NCBI GenBank assembly: GCA_029204225.1
Contig: CM055095.1
Coordinates: 12,059,506 to 12,123,505, forward strand
DNA length: 64,000 bases
DNA from: Diphasiastrum complanatum
Taxonomy: Eukaryota > Streptophyta > Lycopodiopsida > Lycopodiales > Lycopodiaceae
Reading direction: 5' to 3'
Shown here: positions 1 through 11,034 of the stretch, one piece after another
Layout of the letters: each line of letters begins with the position of its first letter
How positions within the stretch are numbered: position 1 is the stretch's first letter
Made by a program: the position numbers and the translations under genes
Notes under the pieces: generated by a model
What the model was told of the DNA's origin: nothing
What the model saw: only the letters and a program-made list of their open reading frames with translations
Database searches by the model: none

Positions 1-707
1 TACTTCAATGGAGGTAGCCTAGACGATATGATGATGAAGCTACCAATCAAGAATGGCTCGTTCAGAAGAGCCATGGCACAGTTGTAGGCGAATGGTAAAG
101 TGAAAGGTTCTCAAATAGGCCCTATTATATCGTCAGATGAGATGGTCAAGATAAAATCGATTTGTAACCCTGTGTGTGGCATCTCACATGCTTTCGTGCA
201 AACTATGGCATTTGCACATAATGAATTACATTTACATTGTGATTTGCACGCATCTAATGTCATGATTGATTTTACCAACCAAATGCATCCCATAATTGGT
301 GTTATCGATTGGGCAATGGTAATAAGAGTCTAATACGAATCAAAAAAATCTTGGGTGGCCAATCCGACAACCCATGCGCTTTGGCTGTGGTTAGCTCCCG
401 AGGTGCTAAATCGCAACCGTGTGTACACGAGAGCTACTGACAGATGGTCAGTGGCATGGCTGATCACCGAACTCATCACATTTTGTGAGGAGTTTTGTAA
501 GTTGCACCATCCTGATTGGAATCAAAGCCTTGGAGGAGCTAATGCAGAGCATATCGAATATATTCTCACAAAAGAAATTATATTATTGATGACCATGCAA
601 GAAGAAATTTACAAGATTTAGATAATAATCTTAAGAGATTTAACTTGCATCCAGATCAATATCTTCGGCCAATGGTTGAAATGATGCCTGCATTTTATAT
701 ATTTTGA
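1..707 (+). pseudogene. Protein kinase domain relic
   Basis: This is a fragment of a serine/threonine- or tyrosine-kinase-like catalytic domain, cut by the window start. In one frame I read a hinge-type YFNGGSL, a catalytic loop HCDLHASNV (the usual form is HRDLxxxN), a DFG-equivalent VIDWA, an APE motif (LAPEV) followed by the subdomain IX pattern TDRWSVAWL, and, after a frameshift near 620, the subdomain XI pattern RPMVEMM. In-frame stops lie at 85-87 and 331-333. The catalytic Asp and the Asn of the loop are kept, but the DFG Phe/Gly are W/A. With two stops and one frameshift it cannot encode an active kinase. No introns are obvious, so it may be a processed or TE-carried copy. Kinase identity is fairly sure; the subfamily is not. 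Confidence 0.7.
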
Positions 708-1243
708 ATCTACAGATACTATGTACAAAGAACAAAAACCGGATATAAGCTATATAACATGCCACGATATTCTCAAACAACGTAATTATAAATTTATTTT
801 TTTATGAGTTTATTTGCTGATATGTTTGAAATTTAAAATGAGCTATAAAAATATGTGATATTAAATTGATGTGAAATTATATGATGTTTAAAAACTACAA
901 GTTAACAATCGATTGGATTGTTTTGTTCAATTTGTTTTTCCTCTCGAACTTCTTCAAATACTTGCTACAATTTTATTTGTTATGATACAGTTTCCAATGT
1001 GTTCTTCTACTATGATAAAATTTTCTTTCTTTGTTATGCTAGAATCATAGATGATCATTTGGTATGTTTATATGTTTAAGAGAAAGTCCTTTTAGAGATT
1101 GTTAAAACAAAATTTGGAACATAATCCGTTATTTGCAAAGTTTTACACCATCTATGAGAAAAAAATACTTCGGACAATAGTCCAGCCTTCATTTCTCTAC
1201 AGTCTATCCATCACCTCCTCCTGGCAATGTTGCATATGAAATT
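708..1243. other. AT-rich spacer, no gene seen
   Basis: The stretch is strongly AT-rich. I see no coding pattern, RNA gene or repeat structure. It may contain the undefined 5' part of the Helitron that follows. Confidence 0.5.
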
Positions 1244-2917
1244 ATGACTGTTGATCCCCTCCAAAAATCCTATATTCTACTAGAAGATACAACCCCATTA
1301 TCGAGGCATAATGACAAACGACATCATGATATTTATCAAGATTCAAAAGTAAAACTAAAAAACAATAACAAAATTTGTTCAAAATTTTCGATTTTTATAA
1401 TATATCCACCCTACATAATAGTCTTATACCAAATTAGACAAGCAATTTTAATATCAAATAGTGTCCCATTAGTAGTACTACAAAAAAATATAATCAACTA
1501 TCTTTCAAAGAATAAGAAAGCATTTGAACAACAAACATTCAGTCATGTTTTAAAATATACTCTACTAACTCAAATTCCAAACACACCATCTTGGCATAGA
1601 CGCAATTTAAAAGATTTCTTAACATTGGTTGAACACTGGGGATTTCCCCAACTTTTTTTAACATTGACTGTGGACGAAAATTCGGAGACAAGATGGTTTG
1701 AAATTGCTGAAATAGAGAAGATTGCACAACAAATAAACATCAATTTTGATTGGCGAAATTGTCCGATTGAGTGCACGATGCTATTTGTGGCCCGATTGGA
1801 AAGATTCATGAAAGATTATTTGCTTTCAAAGCACTTCTTGTTAGAAAGAATGAAACACCATGTCATTCAATATGAAATCCAAAACAGAGGATTAGTTTAG
1901 CGCATATCATGTTTTGGATCGAAGAAGAAGATGTGGAAACAATTTCAAATGAAATCGTTGCATGCGTTCCAACAAAATGGAATGACCAATTGCACAAGTT
2001 TCACGAGCTTATTAATGAATTTGATAGAGAGCTACACAATTTGTTTGGTAAAAAACAGATCCATTCTTGTCAAAAAAATTGTAGAATAAAAGACAATAGA
2101 AAAAGTCCATGCAAATATGGATTTCCATTTCAACCATCTTCATCACCAACACATGTAAATTCTGAAAATAGAAATTGGATATATGATCGACCTAGACATG
2201 AAGATAGGAATGTAGTACCATATCACCCAACTATACTCTTTCTTTGGAAACACATGAACTTACACATAATTTGCAACACAAATTGGTCATATTACATTCT
2301 AAAATATGCTATGAAGTCTGAACCTTCTGGACATTTGAATCTGGAAATAGAAGATGCAAAACGAATAGGATTGGAACACATGAACAACAACATGTTAAAA
2401 CTAATTACAACATCAATCTTAACAAAGCCACCAAGCCTACCTGAAATAACATTTGCTTATTTGCAAATTCCTGTGATAAAAAGAAACGAAGCTGGTCATT
2501 ATGTTGATAGTTCTCCTCCAAATCTTAGATGTAGATATGTGTGTCAAAATAACACGTTCATGTTTTATAGACCTGTACAATTGGAAAACTTAACATTCTA
2601 TGAATCCTGGAGTATGTACGATGTAAAAAAAAAAATTAAAAGTCAATACTCCTTTTGATTACATTGACAAGACAGGAAACTACTTGTATCGGAGTAGTAA
2701 ACTTATAAGATATACTGACTATCATCCTGAAGCCTTCTTCAATGTCCTGCTCAAAAAAGTATCTTTTCGTAATGAGCAAGAATTGATAGGACAAAATAAT
2801 ACTGTTCGTTCATATTTCTTGGAGTGCATACTTCAAAATTTTGTCGAGAAAGAGGGAGATATTGATATCTACATCGTAGAATACGCCAATAGACAACTTC
2901 TTGAAAGAGAACAATGA
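1244..2917 (+). pseudogene. Helitron Rep domain (Helitron_like_N type), broken
   Basis: The first part (1244-1900) contains GFPQLFLTLTVDE and QYEIQNRGL, which match the region leading to the Rep HUH motif. The motif itself falls on a frameshift at about 1895-1905: only the second His survives (LAHIMFW in place of HxH). The next part (1909-2658) has Cys-rich KSPCKYGFP, then YHPTILFLW and the Rep tyrosine motif as YILKYAMK. It retains two tyrosines spaced Y-x3-Y, as expected of the Helitron double-Tyr nuclease. A short last part (2684-2917) continues in another frame. Rep activity is lost because the HUH motif is broken. Confidence 0.7.
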
Positions 2918-2923
2918 CAAGAA

Positions 2924-4406
2924 ATGTCAAATATACTTTTGCAAAAAAAAATGCTTATCAACGAAACATTAACAATGTCAAATTCAATAATCGAAAATGC
3001 ACAAAGCATATCTTTGCCAGAAGATACGAAAAATGATTTAGGCTTGGAATCTGAATTTGAAAACATGCAGAATTTATCTCTTATTGACGAACTAGAAAAG
3101 GTATATAAAATTATTACAAGCTCAAAATCGGGATTGTTTATTCTATCACGCACTCCAGGAAGTGGAAAAACATTTCTGATACGATACCTCACTTACAAAT
3201 GCATCAAGAAAGGAGAACCAATTTTGTTAGTTGCAACAACAGGTGCAGCTGCATCTCGATTAGCAAAATAGGCATTTATAGTTCACAGCTTGTTTGCAAT
3301 TCCAATAAATCAGCTTTACAAAAAAAATCTAATACCAACCGATTTTCGACACGGATTAATATTTGAGGCAAGATTTATTGTGATAGATGAAATGCCCATG
3401 CTAACTGCTCAAATTTTAACATATGTAATTCATCAAATAAATCAAGTAAAAAACAATCCATCTGGCACTGTGTTTGAAAATTATATTCTACTTTTAGTGG
3501 GTGATCATGCACAGCTTCCAGCCATTTGTAAACACAAATCAAAATCACTTTGTTTAATATGTCATCTTTCAAACTATCCATTTTGGAAAATTGCAACACA
3601 CTTGCAACTATCCTACTCTATTAGACATGCTGAAGATCCCGAATATCCTCATTTCTTGAACAATATTAGATTTCAAAAGCCCATACAACTGGAATTAGAC
3701 GAAGCATTAACTATTTGTGTACTTCCTAGGTCCGACATACTCCATGTACCAAACCATAATACAACCATCATATGTACTCATAGAGAAGATGTCCTCTATT
3801 TCAACAACTTCATCTTAGAAAAACTATTTCCTACCTCTGATATATTACAAATTTTTGTTAAAACAAATGCTACATTAGAAAGCGACTTAACGACATGGAT
3901 CAATGATCCATTATTCCATCAAATTCCAAAATTAGCTATAGGAGCAAAGGTGATGGTACTTGCAAACTTGGATATTTCAAATGGTATAGTCAATGGCACC
4001 ATAGCTCACATAACTAGTTGCTTTCAAATATTCCAAGATTCATGAATTGACAACAACCATCATTCAAACTGAAACCCAAAAAAAAAAATTCAATATAACA
4101 AGATCTTCATTTGCAAAAATTTGATTCGATACAAAAATAATTTACAAATCTACATTCCCAATCATGTTAGCATATGCTATCACTGCACACAAAACACAAG
4201 GTGTGACCATTCAAGAAAAAGCCATCCTCGATATAAGATCAAATTTTGCACCTAGCTTGGTTTATGTCATTTTATCTCAAGTAACAAAATGTGAAAACTT
4301 GTTGTTAACAACTACATTGACACCAGAACATTTCCAACCGATATTGATTTCTGTTTCGACATTACAAATCAACAAGCGAGCTTGGATACAACAAACTAAG
4401 ATGTAA
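2924..4406 (+). pseudogene. Helitron Pif1-like helicase domain, broken
   Basis: SF1B helicase motifs appear in order: Walker A as TPGSGKT (about 3150), ATTGAAASRLAK (3232-3268), Walker B as VIDEMPML (about 3380), motif III as GDHAQLPAI (about 3500), an SIRH pattern (about 3620), then GAKVMVLANLD with NGIVNGT (about 3940-4000) and the C-terminal AYAITAHKTQG (about 4170). An in-frame stop at 3269-3271 and a frameshift between 4045 and 4164 break the frame. In intact Helitrons this domain unwinds DNA during rolling-circle transposition and is fused to Rep, as the neighbour upstream suggests here. Confidence 0.75.
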
Positions 4407-5870
4407 TCCTGTAAATTCAAAGGATACTGGTATTTAAAGAGATGCAAGCTCCTATAATTCTCTTTCTAATACGCTTCTTTTCTAATCTCACATGTATTTG
4501 GTGTATACCTGTCAATTAAGCTTTTGGCTTGTTAATTTCAAATTTTCTTTGTTTTTATGCTATATGTTGCAACAATTTGGTTTCTTGCAAATTATAATTC
4601 TGACAATTTTAGATACAATTTTTTAAACTTTCAACGTTCTTAATTTTTGTTGCGACTCTTACACTGAATCAATAGCCTCGTTTTCTCCAACTCAATGCAA
4701 GGCTAGAATTGCGTAGCTAGTTTCACAAACTAAGCTATCTCATAACCTAAACTTTAGGATCTATATTCTTACTATATAAAGACAAAACATTGAAGATTTT
4801 AGTCAAATTAGCAAGGGATTGTAAAACTCTTCATGTGGGTCGAGCGGGCCTATTGCAACTTGTATGCATATTAAGTTTGGGGAACACTGAATAAGTGGCA
4901 CATGTCATGTTTTGCAAGAATCCAGAAGAATCCCAAACACGGTGGAAAATCCAATAATAATGATCCACCTCTTCCCGAATCCCGATCATATTGCTATAAT
5001 AATGATGATAAGCAAAATGGCACTTGAATTCGTACCAAGGTCCAGGGACTAGGACCGTAGGACGGGTTACTCGGCAGTGAATGATGGGGCCATGCACTCA
5101 GACTACTGTTGACTGATATCTGACTTGAAAATGTAGTCCTAAATTTCCACCTTTTCTGTTGATAGCGCTGGATTGGAACGCGGTTTTAAGCATAACACGC
5201 CAGGCATTGTGTCGTCGATCTGTCTGTGTCATGTGATTCAGACTAGCACTAACGACGAGATAGATAGGGAAACGAAAATCGACCGCACATGAATGAGTAC
5301 AAGAACAGTTTCACACAATGACTGTAGTCTCTACTTATTGCACTTGCATTTTGAGTGGAAATGAGCATCTGAATCATGAGAGCTGACGTTTGATATAGCA
5401 CAAAGTCCCTGGTCCAGGAGGTGTTTTTGCTTAAAAGAAGGTCTTCGTATGTACTTGAAACAAAACTGAGCTTTCCTTGGTGTTAAAAGTCTCCAGTCGC
5501 GCTGATACGGAAGAGACAACCACTTATCTAGTGTTAAATTCTCTTGTTTTTTGATGTTTGAAACAAAGACCTTCATGTGGTAAGAATGGACGAAATGTAG
5601 TAGCTTATTGACACATTGTTGTCGTACAAAGGTGGACAAGTGTTTGATGTTATGTTTACTCCCCTCGAGGTTTGAACTTTGATTCAATTGTCTTCATTGC
5701 TGAAATAAACTAACAACATTTATGGAAAATCATTCTAACACGTATTGTGATTTTTTTAGTGCAAAATTATAAGACTAGGTAATTGACTTTGGGCTGATTT
5801 TAAGGCCTTTTTGGGCCCTATATTATTTTGCATAATATAGGGCCCATTTTTTTTCTCGTTTTAAATCAAA
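4407..5870. other. No gene recognised; one perfect hairpin
   Basis: I find no convincing coding region. Small open frames on the - strand (4831-5097 and 5331-5687) have no family pattern. A perfect 14-bp inverted repeat sits at 5813-5845 (listed separately). Confidence 0.45.
5813..5845. repeat. Perfect 14-bp inverted repeat, 5-nt loop
   Basis: Arms GGGCCCTATATTAT (5813-5826) and its exact reverse complement (5832-5845) flank a 5-nt loop. The arms are perfect, in a stretch otherwise full of decayed sequence. It could be a MITE core, a terminator-like hairpin or chance. I assign no function. Confidence 0.85.
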
Positions 5871-5943
<73 letters not shown>

Positions 5944-6140
5944 CACAAAGAAAAAGCGAACATTGGAGAGAGAGAGGTCAATCAATAGAGAGAGAGAGAG
6001 AGAGCGCATGAGAGAAATAAAGCATGGGCGGGAGAGAGCACGCAACAGGAGAGAGAAAGAGGAAGAGAGGGACAACGCATGAGAGAGGTAGAGCACGCAG
6101 GAGAGAGAGGGACAACGCATGAAATGTAGAGAAAGCGAGA
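5871..6140. repeat. (TG)n(GA)n microsatellite with GA-rich tail
   Basis: About 11 TG units (5871-5892) pass directly into about 24 GA units (to 5940), followed by an imperfect GA-rich tail to about 6140. Long open frames here on the - strand are repeat artefacts (Ser/Leu/His runs). Confidence 0.95.
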
Positions 6141-6351
6141 AAAAGAGCGGCAAACGACACCAATGTTGTACGTTTCGCATCCTCCGTTGGCTATGGCCCC
6201 ATCTAGCATGACTATGGCAGTCTCCCAACTAGTCTACGGTATGGCTTCTCCAACTAGCTTGAGCAAGAGGATGGGAAGACGATAATGAGCATGGTGATTA
6301 TTCTTGAGGGTAAGATCCACTCTTTTCTCTTTTCTCTCCTTAGTTTCTAAA

Positions 6352-6515
6352 GCCACAATGACAAAAACCCTATACCAAGCCTCCTCCTCCAAGGCTTAAC
6401 CTACTAGAAAATGAAGGGCCTAGATTAACTTAGAACCCCAATGATAAAACCCTAAACTAAATCTCCTCCTCTAAGGCTTACCCTACTAGAGAATGGAGGG
6501 CCTGGATTAAGTTAA
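6352..6515. repeat. 82-bp tandem duplication
   Basis: Two diverged copies, about 6352-6433 and 6434-6515, share the blocks CTCCTCCTC, AAGGCTTA and CCTACTAGA at an offset of 82 bp. Function is unknown. The sequence around it (6516-7290) shows no gene. Confidence 0.8.
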
Positions 6516-7297
6516 CTTGTTGCAAGATCAATACTGTACAATACAATGTGAAGTAACACAATACATGAAACCACACAAGGGAGAACACTCAGAGAGAAAA
6601 GATAGGCATATATTGCAAATTGAGGTTCTTCTCGAAAATGGACTCTTCCACTCCTATATATACTTGAAATGGTGGTCACTTACAAAAGGCACTATGGGAC
6701 TAACTTAACTTTGAATTACATCGGTGCCATGGGACAAACCACCAGTAGGCCTTTGTGACTAACTTTTACATAACTTGAAATAGCTTGAAATTGCATATCT
6801 ATCTGCAGTGCCGATGACAATTTAAACTTAGAACTAAATAACTTAAGCCAGTACAGATAACGTAAAAGCCTAAACTTGATGGGCAAGTTCTACGTTTAAA
6901 TCCTATCCTGCTTGTATTTTTTAAGATGTTCCACAGGATGGCTAGACTATTCCTTGGAATATTAGCCTACAACGTTTTTTGTAGTTCTTCGCGACTAATT
7001 ATTTGTCAAGCGATTCGCGAATGATTCGCGACAAATTATATGTCTGATAATTCAATGCATTATTGTTTGGCTATGTAATCACTGTAGTACTGATGATTTC
7101 AAAGTTAGTTACTGTAAGATCAAACGTGATTTCTATCACTATTGTTTTGTTCAAAATTGATAGGTGTAGTTATGCATAGAGAAAGAGGAAGATAGTTTAT
7201 TCCGCCACGCACAAAAAGTTTTCTTTCTAGACACTCGAATTATTTTTATTCGTTTCTTTTCGAGTTCGACCTATCTTCTGCACACCTCTTTCCGACA

Positions 7298-7309
7298 TGG
7301 TATCAGAGC
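7298..7309 (+). other. Copia primer binding site (initiator tRNA-Met)
   Basis: TGGTATCAGAGC matches the complement of the 3' end of plant initiator tRNA-Met, the usual Copia minus-strand primer. It is directly preceded by CA (7296-7297), as expected at the end of a 5' LTR. The LTR itself would lie upstream, but its TG start could not be placed. The matching gag relic starts 153 nt downstream. Confidence 0.8.
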
Positions 7310-7461
7310 TAAATCTGTAATACTTGATATCTTTCGCGATATCAAATTGATAATCATACTATTCAGTTCTTTTCAACCTTTTAGTATCAGAGAATTAATT
7401 TCCTATTGTTGGCATTACTGCATCTTAGCGTCATCGATACAATCAACAGACTAAGTTCTAG

Positions 7462-7935
7462 ATGGATTCTCAAAGTAAAACTAGTCTTATCGCAAAAAGC
7501 TGAATGGATCATTTGTGAAAATTTAAGATGAAGACCTTGCTAATCGCCAACAAATTCTGGGATGTTGTTATAGGTACAAAAGTAAAACTTAAAGACGATA
7601 ACTCAAAGTGAAAATCGAAGGACGATAAAGCTTTTGCATTTATTATCCTCAATATATCAGATACACAGATTGGAAACATAGTTGAAGCTAAAACATCAAG
7701 AGACATTTGGGACATCCTAAACTCACAATATGACGTGAGAAATGTAACTACATAGTTACATCTATGAAGGAAATTCTTCACATTCAAAATGTCTACTGGT
7801 GATTCTCTTCAGAGTCACATTAACCAGTTTAAGAATCTCTTGCAACAGATGGCCGCTGTCAATTCAGTCATAGACGATCAAGACACAATTATGACATTGC
7901 TTTCAAGCTTGCCCTCTACATATGAGAACTGAGAT
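7462..7935 (+). pseudogene. Copia gag remnant
   Basis: One frame reads as a Copia capsid (UBN2/gag type) with many stops: SRDIWDILNSQYD, then RKFFTFKMSTGDSLQSHI, QFKNLLQQMAAV, and DDQDTIMTLLSSLPSTYEN before a stop at 7930-7932. The primer site at 7298 fits as its own 5' signal. Gag is cut at about 7935, where the sequence switches to a later part of a Copia polyprotein. That implies an internal deletion or a junction between two elements. Confidence 0.75.
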
Positions 7936-9263
7936 GAAGAGTGTAGGATAGATGGTGTTGACACCATCTCTTTGTGTCTAGAATTCTCAAAATGCATGGA
8001 TCTAGAAAATGTCCTTTATGTACCATCAATCACCAAGAATATGCTCAGTGTTGGTCTACTCTTAAAAAGTGGTTTGGATGTCCACTTTAAGCATGGTGTT
8101 GTTTCATCTTGAAGAATGATGTTTGCATTGCAAAGGGATTTAAACATGGAAGATTGTTTAAGTTGGAAGCTAGTGTTGCTTTTGAAAGGATGAGCTTGGC
8201 AAAGGAGGAGATCTTGGCAAAGTGTGATCTTGCTTGCATTGAGGAGGAGCATCAAAAGGAAGAAGATCTTGAAGATCAGCCTCAAAGCATGAGAGTTCCA
8301 AGGGAGTCCTCAATGAGAATGGCCGAGTCATCAAATTGCATGCAAATTTTCCATTCAAGTGTGCATCTTGCAAGGATGGTGAGCATTGGAGAGTCTACTA
8401 TCTTTGAGTACTTGTTGGATAGTATTAGTAGACATGGAGTGACTTTTTGCTTATCTTTAAGATCTATGGTGTTTAGTATTCTTTATGACAAGACAATGAA
8501 ATTAGATGCTTTCAAATCTCCATTTGTTGTTGATAAAGCAATTTCATTGGATAACTATTTTTGTAATAGTTTGAATAGTGTCATAAAAGATGAAATATCA
8601 TTTGTATTGGAAATCTTTGGGTCCACATGCTTTGAGCATGATCATTCCAATGTAAGGACCAAAGATTATCCTATTTCAATGATAGGAATAATGGTAGTGT
8701 TTTGCTCTTCAAGTAGAGATTGTAGAATCTACTTGTTTTCCATCAAAGAAGTTGTCAATGGTGGAAATGTGATCTTTCAAAAGTGGAAGATTTGTAAACT
8801 TGAAGAAGCACCTTTGGATCAACACCTTATTCAATTCATTGATGGTTTGGAGTCAAGTCAAGTGGAGGAGCAAGCTCAAGACCTGAGGAATCCAAAAAGA
8901 ACCTTGAGTATAAAGATGGAGCCATCAAGGCTCAATCGTATGGATCAAGCAAGGCAATTTGTCTTTGGCAACGTTATTTATGCACTTAATATTTTAATTG
9001 ATGTATCTTCAAGTGCACAAAATGCCTTGGAATCCATGTCTTGGCATGTTTAGTTTTGAAGTGTGCTACATGTATATAGACACATTTATGGAACATCTTG
9101 TAAGGGATCCTCTAAGACGTGGTGAAAGTTCCTTCATGGACATCATTCTCTATTGGAGTCTCAAAAGTTCCTTGTTTGTAGCTGGATTTTTTAGACACTT
9201 TTAAAAGCTTTCATTCATCTATCAAGAGAGTTGTAAATAGATCAAGCTAAATTTGAGGAGGAG
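7936..9263 (+). pseudogene. Chimeric, degenerate Copia pol (8109-9053 open)
   Basis: From about 8000 the sequence reads as the pre-integrase region (ENVLYVPSITKNMLSVG). After a stop, the 314-codon open frame at 8109-9053 starts with CIAKGFKHGRLFKLEAS. The frame goes on with a linker (EEDLEDQPQ), like that of the Copia at 50.5 kb, and then a stretch of unknown type. Next comes a very diverged integrase C-terminus (EIFGSTCFEHDHSN, CRIYLFSIKEVV), then a second linker ending in EPSRLNRM. There is no reverse transcriptase. A closely similar module lies on the - strand at 36.5-37.3 kb. The purine tract GAGGAGGAG at 9255-9263 is the expected polypurine tract before the LTR that follows. Confidence 0.6.
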
Positions 9264-9946
9264 TATGAAGAATAGCCAAAAATTGGCAAATCTAGCTTGA
9301 TCAAAAACCATGTAGAACTTTGTAAATATTGTGTATAATTGGGTTCCACACATGGAAAATCACGTGTCAACCCACTCCTAATGTAGGCTAGGTCAAGTCA
9401 AGAGAGTTGGTCATGTCTATTTGGTGGTCATTCCTACTTTATAGGACCTACACCTAAGTTTAAGGTGAAAATTTGACCAACTAGCCACCTACCAAGCATA
9501 ACTCTAGGATCTAGGATAGGGTTACATTTTAGGGAAAGGAGAGTGAGTTAAATTCCTTATTACATGCTGGAAATCCACCTAACTTCAAGTAGGAAGTCGA
9601 ATATGCTATGTATACCCTCTCTCCGTAGTGAGAAGATAGAAAATTTTTGGAGCTCATTGGCAATCTCAAGCTAGTTCACTATGTACATTGAGTTTTTGTG
9701 ATCCAAATGCAACCAAATCAATTTCTACTTGTTTCTCAGCTGTACTATGGCCTGTATTACACACGTGTGGGCTCGGATATCATTGTTGATCAATGCTTTT
9801 GATTGTTAATGCTTGTTGTTTGTCAAATTGCCAATCTAGGTCAACCTTTTTGTATCTAGTTTTTTAATAGATTGTTAAGCAAGCATCCAATCACTCTTGT
9901 GGATCTTTTGCAGATCCATTTATGGTCCTAAAATACAGTACTTTCA
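9264..9946 (+). repeat. Copia LTR, family A, copy 1 (3' LTR)
   Basis: This 683-bp copy is homologous to 14865-15560 and 52242-52929. It begins TATGAAGAATAGCC (ancestral TG mutated to TA) and ends AGTACTTTCA. The purine tract GAGGAGGAG sits just before it and no primer site follows, so it is a 3' LTR of a + strand element. The three copies have clearly diverged from each other. Confidence 0.85.
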
Positions 9947-10270
9947 CAGTCAAAATTTGAGAACATGGCTCAAAAGGATGTGTAAAGGTTGATAATTTCA
10001 AACTTTATACTTACTAGCACTACATTCCTATACTGCTTTACAAGTTGAGCCCATAAAACGTTGTTTCTACAAACCATTGTTTTTACATTGGTAGTATGTT
10101 TTTCTTCTCTACAGTTTTCTTTAACTCTTTCAAAATTTTAATTATTGTGTTACAAATGTAATATAGATGTTCCCAAATGTTGGACTTGAAGCTTGATGTC
10201 AAGAACTAGATTTTTTTTTTCTTTCTTCTTAATAACCATCTTGAAAAGTTGTAGACAAAAATACCTAGAA

Positions 10271-10421
10271 CCAAATTTGCAAACTGCAAGTAAGATTTTT
10301 CATGTGCTAGTGCTTAATGCAGTCATGAATAAAATGCAAAGAGAACAACAAAAGATGCTTAACCAAGTTTGCAAACTGCAAGTAAGATTCTTCATGTGCT
10401 AGTGCTTAGTGGAGTCATGAA
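10271..10421 (+). repeat. Local 92-bp-offset duplication
   Basis: About 59 bp (10271-10329) is repeated at 10363-10421 with few changes. Shared text includes TTTGCAAACTGCAAGTAAGA and CATGTGCTAGTGCTTA. It lies just upstream of a decayed primer site, so it is probably inside the LTR end of the next Copia. 9947-10270 holds nothing I recognise. Confidence 0.8.
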
Positions 10422-10427
10422 TATCAG

Positions 10428-10440
10428 AGCTTGTGTTTCA
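10428..10440 (+). other. Decayed Copia primer site
   Basis: TGAATATCAGAGC resembles TGGTATCAGAGC with one substitution and one inserted base, and is followed by a typical Copia leader. It fits as the primer site of the gag-pol remnant at 11.04 kb. 10441-11034 is leader sequence without a gene. Confidence 0.5.
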
Positions 10441-11034
10441 GATTATGAAGGAGAAAATCATATCTGTCAATGATTTGGTGAAGATATCAAGGCTAGAGAG
10501 GATGCTAGAGAGGATTCTACACCAAAATCGAGTTTCTTGCATTTGTAGATTGGATATTTTGTAGATCAAAACCCTATATAGGTTTATAAACTTGATCAAT
10601 TCCGATTTTTGAATTCACATACTGGATTTGGCCGATTTTTGGATCATTGGATCAGCCTAAGTAGTGGCTAATAGATTGCATATCAAATTTTCAGCATTTG
10701 CATGTAGATTTGGAATAACCAATTTTTTGTGATTTTGTCAAAACCCTAATTTTGATTGGATCTCTGGATAGTGAGGTTGCTGGACTTCATTTGAGTGTGT
10801 TTCAATCTTAGGAAGTGGCAAGAGTCATTAGATTAAGGATAGATCATAGGTGATCAAGATTTCATAATTCTATGTGTTGATTTGCTTGGTATAAGTGCTA
10901 GAAGAGAATTTTTGAGCTAGTTTCAAATCTTTGTGATTTCTTTCGAAAACATTTGTTGTTGTTCAAAGGAGTACTTTGTGCATTGAAACAGTTTGAAAAA
11001 GAAGATCAAGTCATTGCTACTGGCAACATCAAGT

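Larger units (their letters stand above)
1244..4406 (+). mobile_element. Helitron autonomous-type remnant (Rep-helicase)
   Basis: The stretch carries a Rep (HUH nuclease) region followed by a Pif1-family helicase in the order expected for the single RepHel protein of Helitrons. These elements move by rolling-circle replication. The reading frame is broken by frameshifts near 1895 and in the 2650-2690 and 4045-4160 intervals, and by in-frame stops at 2915-2917 and 3269-3271. I could not define the 5' TC or the 3' hairpin plus CTRR terminus, so the element ends are unknown. The coding region is much decayed and not functional. Confidence 0.75.

Noticed and set aside
4700-4735. Imperfect hairpin (TAGCTAGTTT ... 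AAACTAAGCTA) as a Helitron 3' end
   Set aside because: It is followed by TCTCA and not CTRR, and it is 300 bp from the coding end. Not convincing.
5331-5687. 118-codon - strand open frame
   Set aside because: No recognised motif, no neighbouring support; plausible by chance.
5866-6228. 120-codon and shorter open frames on the - strand
   Set aside because: They are translations of the TG/GA microsatellite (Ser-Leu and His-Thr runs).
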